The notes: generated by a model from the letters alone, not told the origin. A stretch of 64,000 nucleotides of DNA from Chloroflexota bacterium (GCA_016202545.1 JACQON010000002.1:1-64000); one strand, 5' to 3'. Shown: positions 1 to 8,971, numbered from the stretch's first letter. A program made the numbers and translations.

Positions 1-17
1 GGCATAGAGTAACGCTT

Positions 18-127
18 GAGATTGCTTCGGGCTCTCGCCCTCGGGACTTCGGCGTGAGCTCAGTCGAACGCTGAACTCGGGCCTCGGACTGAAGCTCGGC
101 CTGAAGGCTGAAGCCCTCGCAATGACA
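18..127 (-). repeat. Dispersed repeat copy A (GAGATTGCTTCG...CTCGCAATGACA)
   Basis: The copy begins GAGATTGCTTCGG and ends CTCGCAATGACA. Its middle (GGGCCTCGGACTGAAGCTCGG) is nearly identical to the reverse complement of the copy at 8618-8702, with about 30 extra bases inserted. It is followed by TTGGTGAATGACCTCC, a shortened form of the outer end seen at other copies. It lies between the window edge and the end of the MBL gene and has no supported coding content; the ORFs called over it are artefacts. Confidence 0.85.
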
Positions 128-228
128 GAGTGTTGGTGAATGACCTCCTTCCGGAGAGACATCCGCTCCCCGGAGCTACCCTGTACCCTACTTTTTTGAG
201 CACACGCTCTTTCAGTCCAGCACAAAGC

Positions 229-1782
229 TCACAGGATAATCGGCACCCCCTTTTCAGGCTGGCGCAGTCTGCCAGGCTCGATATTGCTTCGGAAAAACTC
301 GTGATTCTGGGTATGGACCGGGATGACCACCCCCGGGCCGATTGTCTCAATAAGCTCCAGAAGGTCAGGCCCGGTTATGTGCCCCGAAGCGTGAAACCCC
401 TTTTCACTATCAGACGGCTTGCCCGTCTGCGGGTCAGGCAGTCCCACCGGCTGCATCTGGAAAAGCTTCAGCCAGTTCATGAGCCTGGCGATGTCAATCC
501 TCTGCTCTTCATCGAAGGCCTCGCTTGAAGAATAGAGATAAACCGCCCCGGGGTCAGGGTCAACATCTATTAGCTCGTTGATGTCCCAGAAGCTGAAGCA
601 CAGGACATAGTCCCTGCCATTGGCTTTAAGCTCATGGGGCGTTACACATCTTCCGGCATACGCGGCATAAATATCCTCTTCCCAGCTATCAAGACGCCTG
701 GTCTCCTTATACACGAGTATGGCTTCATCCCGCTCCGGCGGCGTGACAGACCCGTCAGCCAGCGATGCCGCCTGCAGGAGGTAAATGTCCTTGGTCGCCA
801 CCACTAGCTTCCGCCCGCAATCCCTGGCTATATCCCTGAAGGTCAGCAGTCGCTCCAGGTTCCGCGGGCCGAAATCGGCGATGACCAAATTCCGGCACCC
901 GCGGACGACTTTCAGGGCCCTGGCGTGAACCTCAGCCTCACCTATCGCCACACGGGCATCAACGTGGGTGCCCTCGCAGATAAGGGCAACCGGGGCCAGA
1001 TCTCTGGCTGCCTGGGCGAAGGCCCTGGTGAGATGGCCGCGCTTACCGTGCATCCTCAAATCGCCGGTGTAAACCACCCAGCCGGCGCTGGTCTCCACGG
1101 CAAAGGCGGTGGCGCCGAAGATGGAATGGTCGACCGGGAAAGCCTTTACCGGCAGGCCCTCGATGGCCTCTATCATCTTCAGGTCGCAGCAGACCATGCC
1201 TCTAGAGGTAGGCAGGCTTTGCCAGAACCCGGCTGAGGAAGGCGGAGCGCAGTCGCACACAGCGAAAGGACGCTGCTCGGCGGGGAATTTTTTGTAGTGC
1301 CCCGACTCCAGAAGGCCGTTGCTCTCTACTCGGGGGATGAGATAGCACACCTCCTTCTCGAAGTCCGACCTGGAGGAGTCCTGGATGGCTTTGGCGATGT
1401 AAGCGGTGCACAGGCTGGTCACCACCGGGATGCCCTGGCGCAGAAACGAGATATGCCCGCTGTGGTCGAGATGGGCATGGGACAACAGGACTCCGTGCAG
1501 CTCAATCTGCTGAACAGGGTAAGGAAGGCGCAGCCTCGACCAGACGTCAACGTCCGCTATTTCCAGGTCGGGCCGGTAGATATTTCGCAGGGGCGGCAAC
1601 AGGCCCAGGTGAAACATGTCCAGCAGGCCGCGCCGGGAGCGCGGCACCAGGTACTCCTCGAAGTAGCGGTTACGCAGGTTGAAGTTTATGCCGAAATCAA
1701 AAAAGAGGTTGACCCCGCTGTCCTGGAGCAGAATCTTGTTGCCGCCGATGGTATCTGCACCGTCATAAACCGTAAGCTGCAT
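229..1782 (-). CDS. MBL-fold beta-CASP family hydrolase (RNase J/CPSF-like)
   Basis: A 517-residue cytosolic metallo-beta-lactamase-fold protein. The zinc motif HAHLDH is at residues 102-107, followed by the later metal motifs PVDHS and YTGDLRMHG. The C-terminal ASGHITGPDLL and VIPVHT segments match the beta-CASP motifs of nucleic-acid-processing members such as RNase J and CPSF73. It is close to RNase J in length (about 550 residues), but its N-terminus has a long insertion before the HxHxDH motif, so it is probably a divergent paralogue rather than the housekeeping RNase J. It stands alone on the minus strand. RNA processing is inferred from the family; the substrate is unknown. Confidence 0.8.
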   Translation of the reverse strand: MQLTVYDGADTIGGNKILLQDSGVNLFFDFGINFNLRNRYFEEYLVPRSRRGLLDMFHLGLLPPLRNIYRPDLEIADVDVWSRLRLPYPVQQIELHGVLLSHAHLDHSGHISFLRQGIPVVTSLCTAYIAKAIQDSSRSDFEKEVCYLIPRVESNGLLESGHYKKFPAEQRPFAVCDCAPPSSAGFWQSLPTSRGMVCCDLKMIEAIEGLPVKAFPVDHSIFGATAFAVETSAGWVVYTGDLRMHGKRGHLTRAFAQAARDLAPVALICEGTHVDARVAIGEAEVHARALKVVRGCRNLVIADFGPRNLERLLTFRDIARDCGRKLVVATKDIYLLQAASLADGSVTPPERDEAILVYKETRRLDSWEEDIYAAYAGRCVTPHELKANGRDYVLCFSFWDINELIDVDPDPGAVYLYSSSEAFDEEQRIDIARLMNWLKLFQMQPVGLPDPQTGKPSDSEKGFHASGHITGPDLLELIETIGPGVVIPVHTQNHEFFRSNIEPGRLRQPEKGVPIIL

Positions 1783-1914
1783 CCAGCCCGCCTTACCCTG
1801 CGATAGACCTTGCCCAAATTCTAGTTCTCCCCGGGCAATTCGTCAAGGCTTGGAAAGCCGAGATTGTTCGGCAACCCATCTCCCTGACTCCGGGGGATAA
1901 AAATTTAATTGAGC

Positions 1915-1944
1915 TTGACAGGTCGCTACTTGCTGTGACATAAT
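1915..1944 (+). promoter_or_regulatory. Sigma70-type promoter of the 2-3.2 kb island
   Basis: TTGACA at 1915-1920 and CATAAT at 1939-1944 are separated by 18 bp, about 35 bp upstream of the first ATG of the AT-rich island. This is one of the best consensus matches in the window and suggests the three genes are transcribed together. Confidence 0.6.
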
Positions 1945-1978
1945 AGGAATTACACAAATGAAACTCAGGAATTAATTC

Positions 1979-2629
1979 ATGTTGAACGAGAGTCTTCTAA
2001 GGTCAACGCATTTTTCAGCCCTTGTCCAGTTTCCTCCTCTACCCAAATTTGGTGATACTCAACTACAAGAACTCTATGTAGAAATCAAGAAACATCACGA
2101 TTTTTCATCTTTTACCGCCATCCAAAACGGTGCCAGAATATATAGTGAAGAAGTAAGAGATTGCATCATTGCACGAGATAGAATTCAACTCTCCGAAAAC
2201 ATACAAACAAGTTTTCCATTAGTAAAAGACAATTTCTGTGACATATTGAAAACCATAAAGGAACGTCTACAAATACAAATCTATTTTAATATGCAGTATA
2301 GGCTCAGAGCACTTTGGGAACTAGAAGGGGGCTACGACTCATTTAATATGATTCAAGATAAGTTACTGAAACTAAGTTCACAACAGTTGTCTTTGTTAGG
2401 AATAGCACCAAAAGACGCTGGTGTCCGAATAGTTTGTCCGCAACTGCCCCAAAAAGTCCACGATTTCAAAATAGAATCGTTCTTACGCAACCATAAGTAT
2501 CTCTTCATAGATCTTGGAAGCTCTTTCCTGCTGCCAGCAGAGACGGCATCTATTCTTGAAACACAGATGCAAGAGTGTTATAACTTCATTTTCGAAAACA
2601 TAAAAAGACTCCTGCAATCAATCACATAA
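1979..2629 (+). CDS. Unrecognised protein, first gene of a toxin-antitoxin-like island
   Basis: A 216-residue soluble protein that I do not recognise. It has no signal peptide or membrane segment. The sequence is rich in Phe, Gln and Lys and has a helical middle (residues 85-130). The gene is visibly AT-richer than the MBL and MFS genes beside it, as are the next two genes, which suggests the cassette was acquired as a unit. A good promoter lies just upstream and the next gene starts 32 bp downstream. Partnership with the RelE-like pair is inferred only from position and composition. Confidence 0.65.
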   Translation: MLNESLLRSTHFSALVQFPPLPKFGDTQLQELYVEIKKHHDFSSFTAIQNGARIYSEEVRDCIIARDRIQLSENIQTSFPLVKDNFCDILKTIKERLQIQIYFNMQYRLRALWELEGGYDSFNMIQDKLLKLSSQQLSLLGIAPKDAGVRIVCPQLPQKVHDFKIESFLRNHKYLFIDLGSSFLLPAETASILETQMQECYNFIFENIKRLLQSIT

Positions 2630-2661
2630 ATATTTAAACTTGCTAATCTGGGAGGGTATGA

Positions 2662-2964
2662 ATGTTAGCTACAGTAACGCAGGAACTATATGATCCAAAA
2701 GATAATATACAAGTCCATATTAGAAAAGATGTGCCGCTAATCGAGACGGACACAGCATTCTCGACTAGTAACTTCCATCCAGAATTATTGACGTCTCTTT
2801 TCTACAACAATATCTCCGAAAACATAGACGAGGATTTTTCACAGACTTATTTTTGGACAGACGAGTGGCAACAAATGGAATCAGAATCAGATGAAGATAT
2901 TAGGACGGGACGAATAAAATCCTTTAATTCGGTGGACGATCTCATTACTGAGCTTAACTCGTGA
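2662..2964 (+). CDS. Putative antitoxin preceding a RelE-like toxin
   Basis: A 100-residue acidic protein. Its tail, SDEDIRTGRIKSFNSVDDL, follows the pattern (acidic, Asp-Ile, Gly-Arg, Phe-x-Ser-x-Asp/Glu) seen at the C-terminus of many small antitoxins just before the toxin-neutralising end. The toxin-like gene starts 15 bp downstream. The N-terminal 65 residues match no antitoxin DNA-binding fold that I recognise, so regulation of its own promoter is uncertain. The start has an upstream GGGAGG. Confidence 0.6.
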   Translation: MLATVTQELYDPKDNIQVHIRKDVPLIETDTAFSTSNFHPELLTSLFYNNISENIDEDFSQTYFWTDEWQQMESESDEDIRTGRIKSFNSVDDLITELNS

Positions 2965-2979
2965 CAGGGATGCCTATGT

Positions 2980-3240
2980 ATGATAATAAATCATACTGAT
3001 AGATTCAAGAAGGCATATAACAATCTTGGAGAGGATGATAAACGGAGGGCTGAAAAAGCCCTCCGTTTATTAGCGGACAATTTGGGGCACCCAAGTCTGA
3101 GAGTAAAACGAGTTCGCAAGACCGAACGAATTTGGGAAGCTAGAGTTAGCAGGAAAATTAGAATGACCTTCGAGTTGCAAGGTGATATTATTCTTCTAAG
3201 AGCCATTGGACAGCACGACCAAATCTTGGATAGTCCTTAA
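2980..3240 (+). CDS. RelE/ParE-superfamily toxin-like protein
   Basis: An 86-residue basic protein with the RelE/YafQ-type layout: an N-terminal helical pair (FKKAYNNLGEDDKRRAEKALRLL), then beta strands with IWEARVSRKIRMTFEL and a terminal ILLRAIGQHDQIL. This matches the R..Y/F...ill...gHhd.vy pattern of mRNA-interferase-type toxins. It lies 15 bp after the putative antitoxin. Length and position fit a type II toxin. Activity (ribosome-dependent RNA cleavage versus gyrase inhibition) cannot be told from sequence. Confidence 0.75.
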   Translation: MIINHTDRFKKAYNNLGEDDKRRAEKALRLLADNLGHPSLRVKRVRKTERIWEARVSRKIRMTFELQGDIILLRAIGQHDQILDSP

Positions 3241-3363
3241 ATTCGTCAATAGTAATTAACTTATAAAATAGGCAAAAACAAGCGACAGCCGCTAAAGCTG
3301 CCTCTCTAAAACCTGGCCAGGTCCGTGGGAACTTCGGTTTAATTAGCACACGTCACTTACCTG

Positions 3364-4764
3364 CTACTGGCTTTTCCCCCTCGCCAGCGATATGAATATG
3401 CCGCTGAAAGAGAGCACGGCAAATATGGCGAACGCCGTTCTGGCGCTGCTCAAAACGGAGGCGTAATATTCGGGCGTGATTTCCACCCTTCCGATATGCA
3501 TGGCAATTATCAACATGGCAATCCCCATGCTCAGCGTAAAGCCGACCTGTCGCATCGCCGCCAGCGTCGCTGAAGCTACTCCGTAAGAAGTATTATCAAC
3601 CGAGCTCATGGCCGCGTTCGTGTTCGGAGATGCGAAAAAAGCAGACCCGAAACCCAGGATGCCCAGGCTGACCAGGATGAACCCGATTGCGGTGTCCTGG
3701 GCCAGAGCGGCGAAAAGGCCAAGCCCCAGGGTGGTAAACGTCATGCCCACCGACGCCAGCACCCGCGGCTCGAGCCTGTCCGAAAGCCTGCCGGCAACCG
3801 GCGAAAAAACCGCCTGCACCACCGGCATCGAGACCAGGACCAGTCCCGCCTCCTGCGGGCCGAACCCCCTTGTATACTGCAAGTACAGGCTTAGCAGGAA
3901 AATGACGGCAAATGTGGCAGTATGGTAAAGCAGCGCCGCCAGATTGGAGAAGGCGAAGACCGGGTTATCGCGAAAGAGGTTCATATTGAGAATCGGACTT
4001 GAGACCCTCGTCTCCCACCAGACGAACGCCAGGCCTCCTACAATGCCGACGAGGATTATCCCTATGCCCCCAAGAGCCGGCAGCAGGGAAAAACCATATA
4101 TTATCGCCACCAGGGTAATGCCGTAGATTATGGAACCACTGAGGTCGAACTTGTCTCCTCTGGCACCGGCCCATTCTCCCTTCAGCTTCCACAAAACAGA
4201 GACGATAGCTATTGAGCCCAGGGACGCAACTATCCAAAAAATACTCCTCCAGCCAAACTGCTGCGTTAACAGTCCCCCCAGGAACGGCCCCAGGGACAGC
4301 CCGATGTAAACTGCGGCGCTATTTATTCCCAGGGCCCGGCCTCTTTCACCGGCAGGGAACACCGAGGTAAGGATTGCTATCCCGGTGGTGAAGAGCATGG
4401 CTGCCCCCACCCCCTGCAAAACCCGCAAGGAGATAAGCATGAAGGCAGAAACCGAAATGGCCAACAGCAGTGAGGAGACGGTGTAAATCAACACGCCGTA
4501 AGTAAAAATCCTCTTTCTGCCATATATATCGGCCAGCCTGCCGAAAGGAACCAGAAACGCGGCAGCGGTCAGCGGATATACGGTAATCACCCAGCTCAGT
4601 AAAATCGCATCTATGGCAAACTCTTTCCCAATTGTGGGAAGCGCGATATTAAGGGCAGCCACCATAAAAGAGGTAAGGAAAACCGTCACGGTGGTCACAG
4701 CCAGTGTGAATGCCTTGCTCAAATCGCTGCCCTTCCCATTTTCCATATCTTTTATTATAGCCAA
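3364..4764 (-). CDS. MFS transporter, DHA2-type drug efflux family
   Basis: A 466-residue inner-membrane protein composed almost entirely of hydrophobic helices, consistent with the 12-14 segments of DHA2 (EmrB/QacA-like) proton antiporters. The motif GRLADIYGRKR between helices 2 and 3 is the MFS motif A. The segment GVGAAMLFTTGIAIL follows the helix 4 pattern of the family, and LGINSAAVYIGLSLGPFLGGLL matches the antiporter motif C region. It is monocistronic, with no regulator or membrane-fusion partner beside it, so the exported compound is unknown. Confidence 0.85.
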   Translation of the reverse strand: MAIIKDMENGKGSDLSKAFTLAVTTVTVFLTSFMVAALNIALPTIGKEFAIDAILLSWVITVYPLTAAAFLVPFGRLADIYGRKRIFTYGVLIYTVSSLLLAISVSAFMLISLRVLQGVGAAMLFTTGIAILTSVFPAGERGRALGINSAAVYIGLSLGPFLGGLLTQQFGWRSIFWIVASLGSIAIVSVLWKLKGEWAGARGDKFDLSGSIIYGITLVAIIYGFSLLPALGGIGIILVGIVGGLAFVWWETRVSSPILNMNLFRDNPVFAFSNLAALLYHTATFAVIFLLSLYLQYTRGFGPQEAGLVLVSMPVVQAVFSPVAGRLSDRLEPRVLASVGMTFTTLGLGLFAALAQDTAIGFILVSLGILGFGSAFFASPNTNAAMSSVDNTSYGVASATLAAMRQVGFTLSMGIAMLIIAMHIGRVEITPEYYASVLSSARTAFAIFAVLSFSGIFISLARGKSQ

Positions 4765-5160
4765 TATCGACCGCCAATGTTAGCAGCGCTCCCCCACAGC
4801 GATGACCCGCTATCCCACCCTCCTCTTCTAGAGATTGTTTAGCGACCAGTCATGCAATTTCGACTGCGCCACAGGCTATGAAAATACGGTTTTGCTACAT
4901 TCGCATCGACCTCATCCCCTGTATCCCCCGCTCCTAGCAGGAGCGGGGGAAAGATTTTTGATAAGAGAGGCTTTGCCTCTCTTTAACTCATCTCTCAAAG
5001 AAGCGGGGAAGGGGATACAGGGGATGGGCATCCGCTTGAAGTCAGCCGACAATGTTCAAGCATATGCAACCCGTATTTTGGTAGCAAGAGCCAGCGTTGG
5101 TAAACAATATCCCCTTCCGCCGCCTTGTATGACCATGCTGTATTGGACTATCATGTGTCT
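4765..5160. other. Intergenic stretch with nested palindromes
   Basis: No gene is supported here. The stretch is dominated by the nested inverted repeat at 4913-5026, described separately. The ORF called at 4835-5224 reads through that repeat and is rejected. Confidence 0.7.
4913..5026. repeat. Nested palindromic element (outer 16-bp arms with two inner hairpins)
   Basis: The outer arms CATCCCCTGTATCCCC (4913-4928) and GGGGATACAGGGGATG (5011-5026) are perfect complements. Inside lie CCCCCGCTCCT/AGGAGCGGGGG (4925-4949) and AAGAGAGGC/GCCTCTCTT (4963-4983). The left half has the same architecture and partly the same sequence (CCCTGTATCCCCC, then a hairpin, then GGAAxG and a second hairpin) as the DNA at 22284-22356 beside the GIY-YIG unit. 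Confidence 0.85.
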
Positions 5161-5931
5161 ATGGACTTATCGCCGGATTCCATCACCGAAAACCTGGGGA
5201 CCCGATTTGTCGGCCGGAAGATAATGTACTATGAAAGCCTGGGGTCAACCATGGAAGTGGCCCGGCAGGAGGCCCGGCGCGGCGCGGCGGAGGGCACGGC
5301 TGTCATCGCCGCAGAGCAGACAGCCGGCAGAGGACGGCTGGGGCGCGCCTGGCTATCGCCCAGGGGAAGCATCTCCGTATCAATCATCCTCCGCCCCAGG
5401 CTGGGCTACCTACCTTTCCTGACCATGCTCGCCTCTCTGGCTGCGGTCTACGCCATTGAGGCAATCACCGGCCTGAAGCCGCAGATTAAGTGGCCGAACG
5501 ATGTCCTTATCACGGGCAGAAAGGTGTGCGGCGTCCTGGTGGAAAGCGAAGTGAGCGGCAACCGGGTGGACTACGCCGTCATCGGCTGCGGCATAAACGC
5601 CAACCTCAATGTGTCGGACTTCCCCGAAATCGAGCCAGTCGCCACCAGCCTTGCCTCCGAGCTGGGAAGGGAGGTATCAACCCTACACCTGCTGCGACGG
5701 CTACTGGTCGAAACAGAAAAGCTATACCTGGCCCTGCCCGCTGGCGAGTCCATTTACCGGGAATGGAAACAGCGTCTGGAGACGCTGGGCAAAAAGATAC
5801 GGGTAAAGTCGGGCGAGACCGCCTATGAGGGCATCGCTGAATCAGTGGCCGGAGATGGCAGCCTGCTGCTGCGCCGGCCTGACGGAAGCTCGGTCAGCCT
5901 CGTGTCCGGGGAGATAACTCTCCACGGCTAA
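5161..5931 (+). CDS. birA: Biotin--[acetyl-CoA carboxylase] ligase, no DNA-binding domain
   Basis: A 256-residue class I biotin protein ligase that forms biotinyl-AMP and transfers biotin to a lysine of carboxyl-carrier proteins. The catalytic domain shows YESLGSTM, then TAGRGRLGRAW (the GRGRxGR biotinyl-AMP loop) and IKWPNDVLI. A small C-terminal SH3-like domain ends LVSGEITLHG. The N-terminal helix-turn-helix of repressor-type BirA is absent, so it should be an enzyme only. I chose the ATG at 5161 (MDLSPDSIT) over the ORF start at 5125, since the extra 12 residues have no family counterpart. Neither start has a strong ribosome site. Confidence 0.9.
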   Translation: MDLSPDSITENLGTRFVGRKIMYYESLGSTMEVARQEARRGAAEGTAVIAAEQTAGRGRLGRAWLSPRGSISVSIILRPRLGYLPFLTMLASLAAVYAIEAITGLKPQIKWPNDVLITGRKVCGVLVESEVSGNRVDYAVIGCGINANLNVSDFPEIEPVATSLASELGREVSTLHLLRRLLVETEKLYLALPAGESIYREWKQRLETLGKKIRVKSGETAYEGIAESVAGDGSLLLRRPDGSSVSLVSGEITLHG

Positions 5932-5935
5932 AATG

Positions 5936-5967
5936 CCGTGGCCTGCCCCCGTGGGAGCAGGCCACGG
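5936..5967. terminator. Hairpin between convergent birA and slipin genes
   Basis: CCGTGGCCTGC and GCAGGCCACGG form a perfect 11-bp stem with a 10-base loop, starting 5 bp after the birA stop and 13 bp before the slipin stop on the other strand. Its position suggests a bidirectional terminator, although neither side has a clear T-run. Confidence 0.65.
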
Positions 5968-5979
5968 ACTCACCGCTAG

Positions 5980-6750
5980 CTATTTCTTTTCACCCTGGGC
6001 ACCGCTTTTGCGCTCCATAAATATCTTAATCAGGTCCATAGGCAGGGGGAAAATGATGGTGCTATTTTTCTCCGTGGCTATCTCGGTCAGCGTCTGCAAA
6101 TAGCGGAGTTGCAGCGTGACCGGCTCCCTGGCGATAATGGCCCCGGCCTGGGCCAGCTTCTCTGACGCCTGAAACTCACCATCGGCATGGATAATCTTGG
6201 CCCGCCTCTCTCTTTCCGCCTCGGCCTGCGCCGCCATCATCCGCCTCATCTGCTCAGGAAGCTCGACTTCCTTTATCTCTACCATGCTGACCTTTACCCC
6301 CCACGGGTCGGTCTGCTCATCAATTATCTTTTGCAGTGTCTGATTGAGCTTTTCCCTCTTTGCCAGCAGCTCATCCATCTCGGATTGCCCCAGCACATTA
6401 CGCAAGGTAGTCTGGGAAATCAGAGAGGTGGCCTTTATGTAGTCCAGCACCTTTACTACCGAGGCCTCAGGGTCAACTACTCTGAAGTAGACCACCGCAT
6501 TTACCCGGACGGTGACATTGTCCTTAGTGATAATCTCCTGCGGCGGGACGTCCATGGTCACCACGCGCAGGTCCACCTTCACCATTCGGTCTACGAACGG
6601 AATGATGAGGAACAGCCCGGGGCCCCTGGCACCCACCAGGCGTCCCAGGCGGAAGATAACGCCCCGCTCATATTCGGCGACTATCTTCACCGCCATGAGA
6701 ATAATAATGAAGGCAGCCAAAACAACTATCCCGATACCAACCGGATTCAT
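5980..6750 (-). CDS. Slipin (stomatin-like SPFH/Band 7 protein)
   Basis: A 256-residue membrane-anchored scaffold protein. One N-terminal helix (residues 3-24) is followed by the SPFH start [21 protein letters not shown] and the conserved core [19 protein letters not shown] long alpha-helical coiled-coil tail ([23 protein letters not shown]) drives oligomerisation in this family. The ATG overlaps the stop of the small NfeD gene by 4 bases, giving the classic nfeD-slipin operon in which the NfeD protease and the stomatin act as a membrane-microdomain quality-control pair. Confidence 0.93.
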   Translation of the reverse strand: MNPVGIGIVVLAAFIIILMAVKIVAEYERGVIFRLGRLVGARGPGLFLIIPFVDRMVKVDLRVVTMDVPPQEIITKDNVTVRVNAVVYFRVVDPEASVVKVLDYIKATSLISQTTLRNVLGQSEMDELLAKREKLNQTLQKIIDEQTDPWGVKVSMVEIKEVELPEQMRRMMAAQAEAERERRAKIIHADGEFQASEKLAQAGAIIAREPVTLQLRYLQTLTEIATEKNSTIIFPLPMDLIKIFMERKSGAQGEKK

Positions 6751-7052
6751 TCGTTAACCTCCTTGTTTTTCTTAACTGCGTATAGCTTCAAACCCTCGAC
6801 CTTGGTTATAATCACCTCCTCCCCAGGGTCTATTCGCCCCGACTGCGATATCGCCGCCCAGCGTTCGCCCTGGATAAGAACTATTCCTTTCGGTGACAGC
6901 GCCAACTCTACCTCGCCGGTCTTTCCCACCAGCTCATCCTTGCCGATGGTCACCTTCTGCCGGTGAGCGCGAATGCCCAGGATAACTGATATGACAGTGA
7001 AGGCAACCGCGCCGATGACTATCAAGATTACCAACCACAAGTCTATTTGCAA
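6747..7052 (-). CDS. Short NfeD-like protein (one helix plus OB-fold domain)
   Basis: A 101-residue protein with one N-terminal membrane helix ([22 protein letters not shown]) followed by the NfeD C-terminal OB-fold domain ([23 protein letters not shown] ... [20 protein letters not shown]). It lacks the ClpP-like protease domain, so it is the short NfeD1b type. It sits between the full-length NfeD and the slipin gene, with a 4-base overlap into slipin. Its OB domain duplicates the end of the upstream NfeD, which suggests it arose by partial duplication. Confidence 0.88.
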   Translation of the reverse strand: MQIDLWLVILIVIGAVAFTVISVILGIRAHRQKVTIGKDELVGKTGEVELALSPKGIVLIQGERWAAISQSGRIDPGEEVIITKVEGLKLYAVKKNKEVNE

Positions 7053-7122
7053 TGCCGGACTCCAGATAAGGTTTCAGGTCGCAGAATCATGCTCATAAAA
7101 TCCTTTACGCCTCCTCGTTTAT

Positions 7123-8430
7123 TCATTGTTTTTTGTTCACGTGCAGGGTCAAGCCGTCGACGTTGGTGATAGTTACCTCCTCCCCGGGGTTAATTGGCCC
7201 GCTCTCCGATATGGCCCGCCACAACTCGCCCTTGACCATGACCACACCCTCCGGGTTAAGCGCCACCTTGACTACCGCCGGCTTCCCTATTAGCCCCTCC
7301 CGGCCGGTAGCCGGCTGGCGATGGTGGGCTCCAAGCACCCGGCTGACGACAAAGGCAAAGAAACCAGCGATAAGAATAGTGACTGTTGCAATCAACCACG
7401 GGTCTACTCGAAACAATGGTGAACCTCCCTTGAATAGTATCAGAGAGCCGATAACAAGTGAAGCTATCCCTCCCATGGTGAACAGGCCGAAGCTCGCCGT
7501 TAGCGCCTCACCGATAAACAGGCCGAAGGCGAGGACGATGAGCAGAACGCCGGCCCAGTTTACCGGCAACACTCCCAGTGAGAAGAAGGCGAGGAGCAGG
7601 CTGATGGCCCCCACCGTCCCCGGGAAAATAAGCCCCGGATTGAAGATTTCCGTGGTTATGCCGAGGATAGCCAGGCTCATCAATATATAGGCGATATTCG
7701 GGTCGCTGATGGTATAAAGGAGGTCCTCGACCCAGTTCATCTTCAGTACCTCAACCACGGCATTTTGGGTTTGCAGGCTGACCTTTGTCCCGCCCAGCAT
7801 GGTCACTTCCCTGCCATCAAGCTGAGAAATCAGAGTGTTGAGGTCAGGGGCAATCATGTCAATGACATTAAGCTTCAGGGCTTCCCGGTCGCTGGCGGAA
7901 ACGCTTTCCCTGACCGCTTTTTCCGCCCATTCCATGTTGCGCCCGTGAGCCTCGGCGATGCTCCTGATATAGGCGGCAGCGTCATTGAGAACCTTCTCTT
8001 GCATTGTCTCTGACATCTGCTGCTCGCCCTCGGCGCCCAGCGATACCGGGTGAGCGGCACCAATGGCGGTATTCGGCGCCATGACGGCAACGTGCGCAGC
8101 CATGGTGATAAAGACCCCCGCCGAAGCCGACCTGGCCCCCGAAGGCGAGACGTATACCACCACCGGCACCCGGGAATTGACGATGGACTGCACAATGTCC
8201 CGCATTGAGATGTCCAGGCCACCCGGGGTATCAAGCTGGATGATGACGGCCTCGGCGCCGATTGCCTCGGCATGGTCAATCCCCCGGCTGATATAGTCAG
8301 CAAGCACCGGATTGACCGTCCCCTTGACCGGAAGCACAACTACCTGGGGGCTCTTCGCCTCAGCCTGAAGAGAGACTAAAGCCACCACCAGCAAACCTAT
8401 CCATATGAAGAGACGCACCGCCTTAAACAT
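7123..8430 (-). CDS. nfeD: NfeD: membrane-bound ClpP-class serine protease
   Basis: A 435-residue protein. A signal or first helix (residues 5-24) is followed by a ClpP-like protease domain with LDTPGG and the nucleophile region SASAGVF (Ser103). Lys146 in QEKVLND fits the Ser-Lys dyad known from the archaeal stomatin-specific protease 1510-N. Four to five membrane helices follow (residues 235-345), then the soluble OB-fold (GREGLIGKPAVVKVAL ... PGEEVTITNVDGLTLHV). It is the first gene of the nfeD - short nfeD - slipin operon. The family cleaves the C-terminal region of its partner stomatin. Confidence 0.92.
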   Translation of the reverse strand: MFKAVRLFIWIGLLVVALVSLQAEAKSPQVVVLPVKGTVNPVLADYISRGIDHAEAIGAEAVIIQLDTPGGLDISMRDIVQSIVNSRVPVVVYVSPSGARSASAGVFITMAAHVAVMAPNTAIGAAHPVSLGAEGEQQMSETMQEKVLNDAAAYIRSIAEAHGRNMEWAEKAVRESVSASDREALKLNVIDMIAPDLNTLISQLDGREVTMLGGTKVSLQTQNAVVEVLKMNWVEDLLYTISDPNIAYILMSLAILGITTEIFNPGLIFPGTVGAISLLLAFFSLGVLPVNWAGVLLIVLAFGLFIGEALTASFGLFTMGGIASLVIGSLILFKGGSPLFRVDPWLIATVTILIAGFFAFVVSRVLGAHHRQPATGREGLIGKPAVVKVALNPEGVVMVKGELWRAISESGPINPGEEVTITNVDGLTLHVNKKQ

Positions 8431-8617
8431 AGCTCCCCCTTCTACGTCATTTCATTATATACTGGCAGCAGTCTCATTACAATGCCAGCAACCGGTGAGC
8501 CTGGCCCAAACGTGCGGCCGGGCGATGACATTTGTCAAGAAGACGTCCTCGGAGCACGCCGGCCAGTAAGCGTCCCCAGGCAATCCCGCTTCCCGATATT
8601 GTTTGGCAATTCACCCG

Positions 8618-8702
8618 GTCATTGCGAGGGCTTCAGCCTTCAGACCGAGCTTCAGTCCGAGGCCCGAGTCCAGCCCGAGGGCGAAAGCCCGAAGCAATCT
8701 CG
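8618..8702 (+). repeat. Dispersed repeat copy B
   Basis: Runs GTCATTGCGAGGGC ... CCCGAAGCAATCTCG. It is inverted relative to copy A at 18-127 and nearly identical to it apart from the insertion in A. Upstream, TTGTTTGGCAATTCACC is the complement of the outer end GGTGAATTGCTGAACAACCTC found at copy G. Confidence 0.85.
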
Positions 8703-8971
8703 CCTGTTGCTCCGTGCACTGCCACCCCACCCACAGATTCTTCGTCACTTCGTTCCTCAGAATGACATCTGAGGCAAACCCCCTCTCTTCTACTTAACTC
8801 CCCCTTCCCATCTGGAAGGGGGTCAGGGGTTCACCCAGAAGGGCTCGTCCTGAAGGCTCGCTCTGAAGGGTTCACCCTGAAGGGGATGGGCGTTCGACAG
8901 AGTTCCCTTCAAGGCACTTCCTCCATTTCTGACGAAGTAGAATAGTCACCTATTTACCTGACGTGACACTA

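Noticed and set aside
60-350. ORFs at 60-350 and 130-528
   Set aside because: They translate the dispersed repeat and the complement of the MBL gene.
4835-5224. 129-residue ORF upstream of birA
   Set aside because: Reads through a nested palindrome and overlaps the birA start; no protein features.
6187-6966. 259-residue ORF opposite slipin and NfeD
   Set aside because: Shadow of genuine minus-strand genes; His/Pro-rich translation without family similarity.
8482-8797. Three short ORFs upstream of hisZ
   Set aside because: All are translations of the repeats at 8.6-8.8 kb (typical repeat phrases such as SLRSS), not genes.
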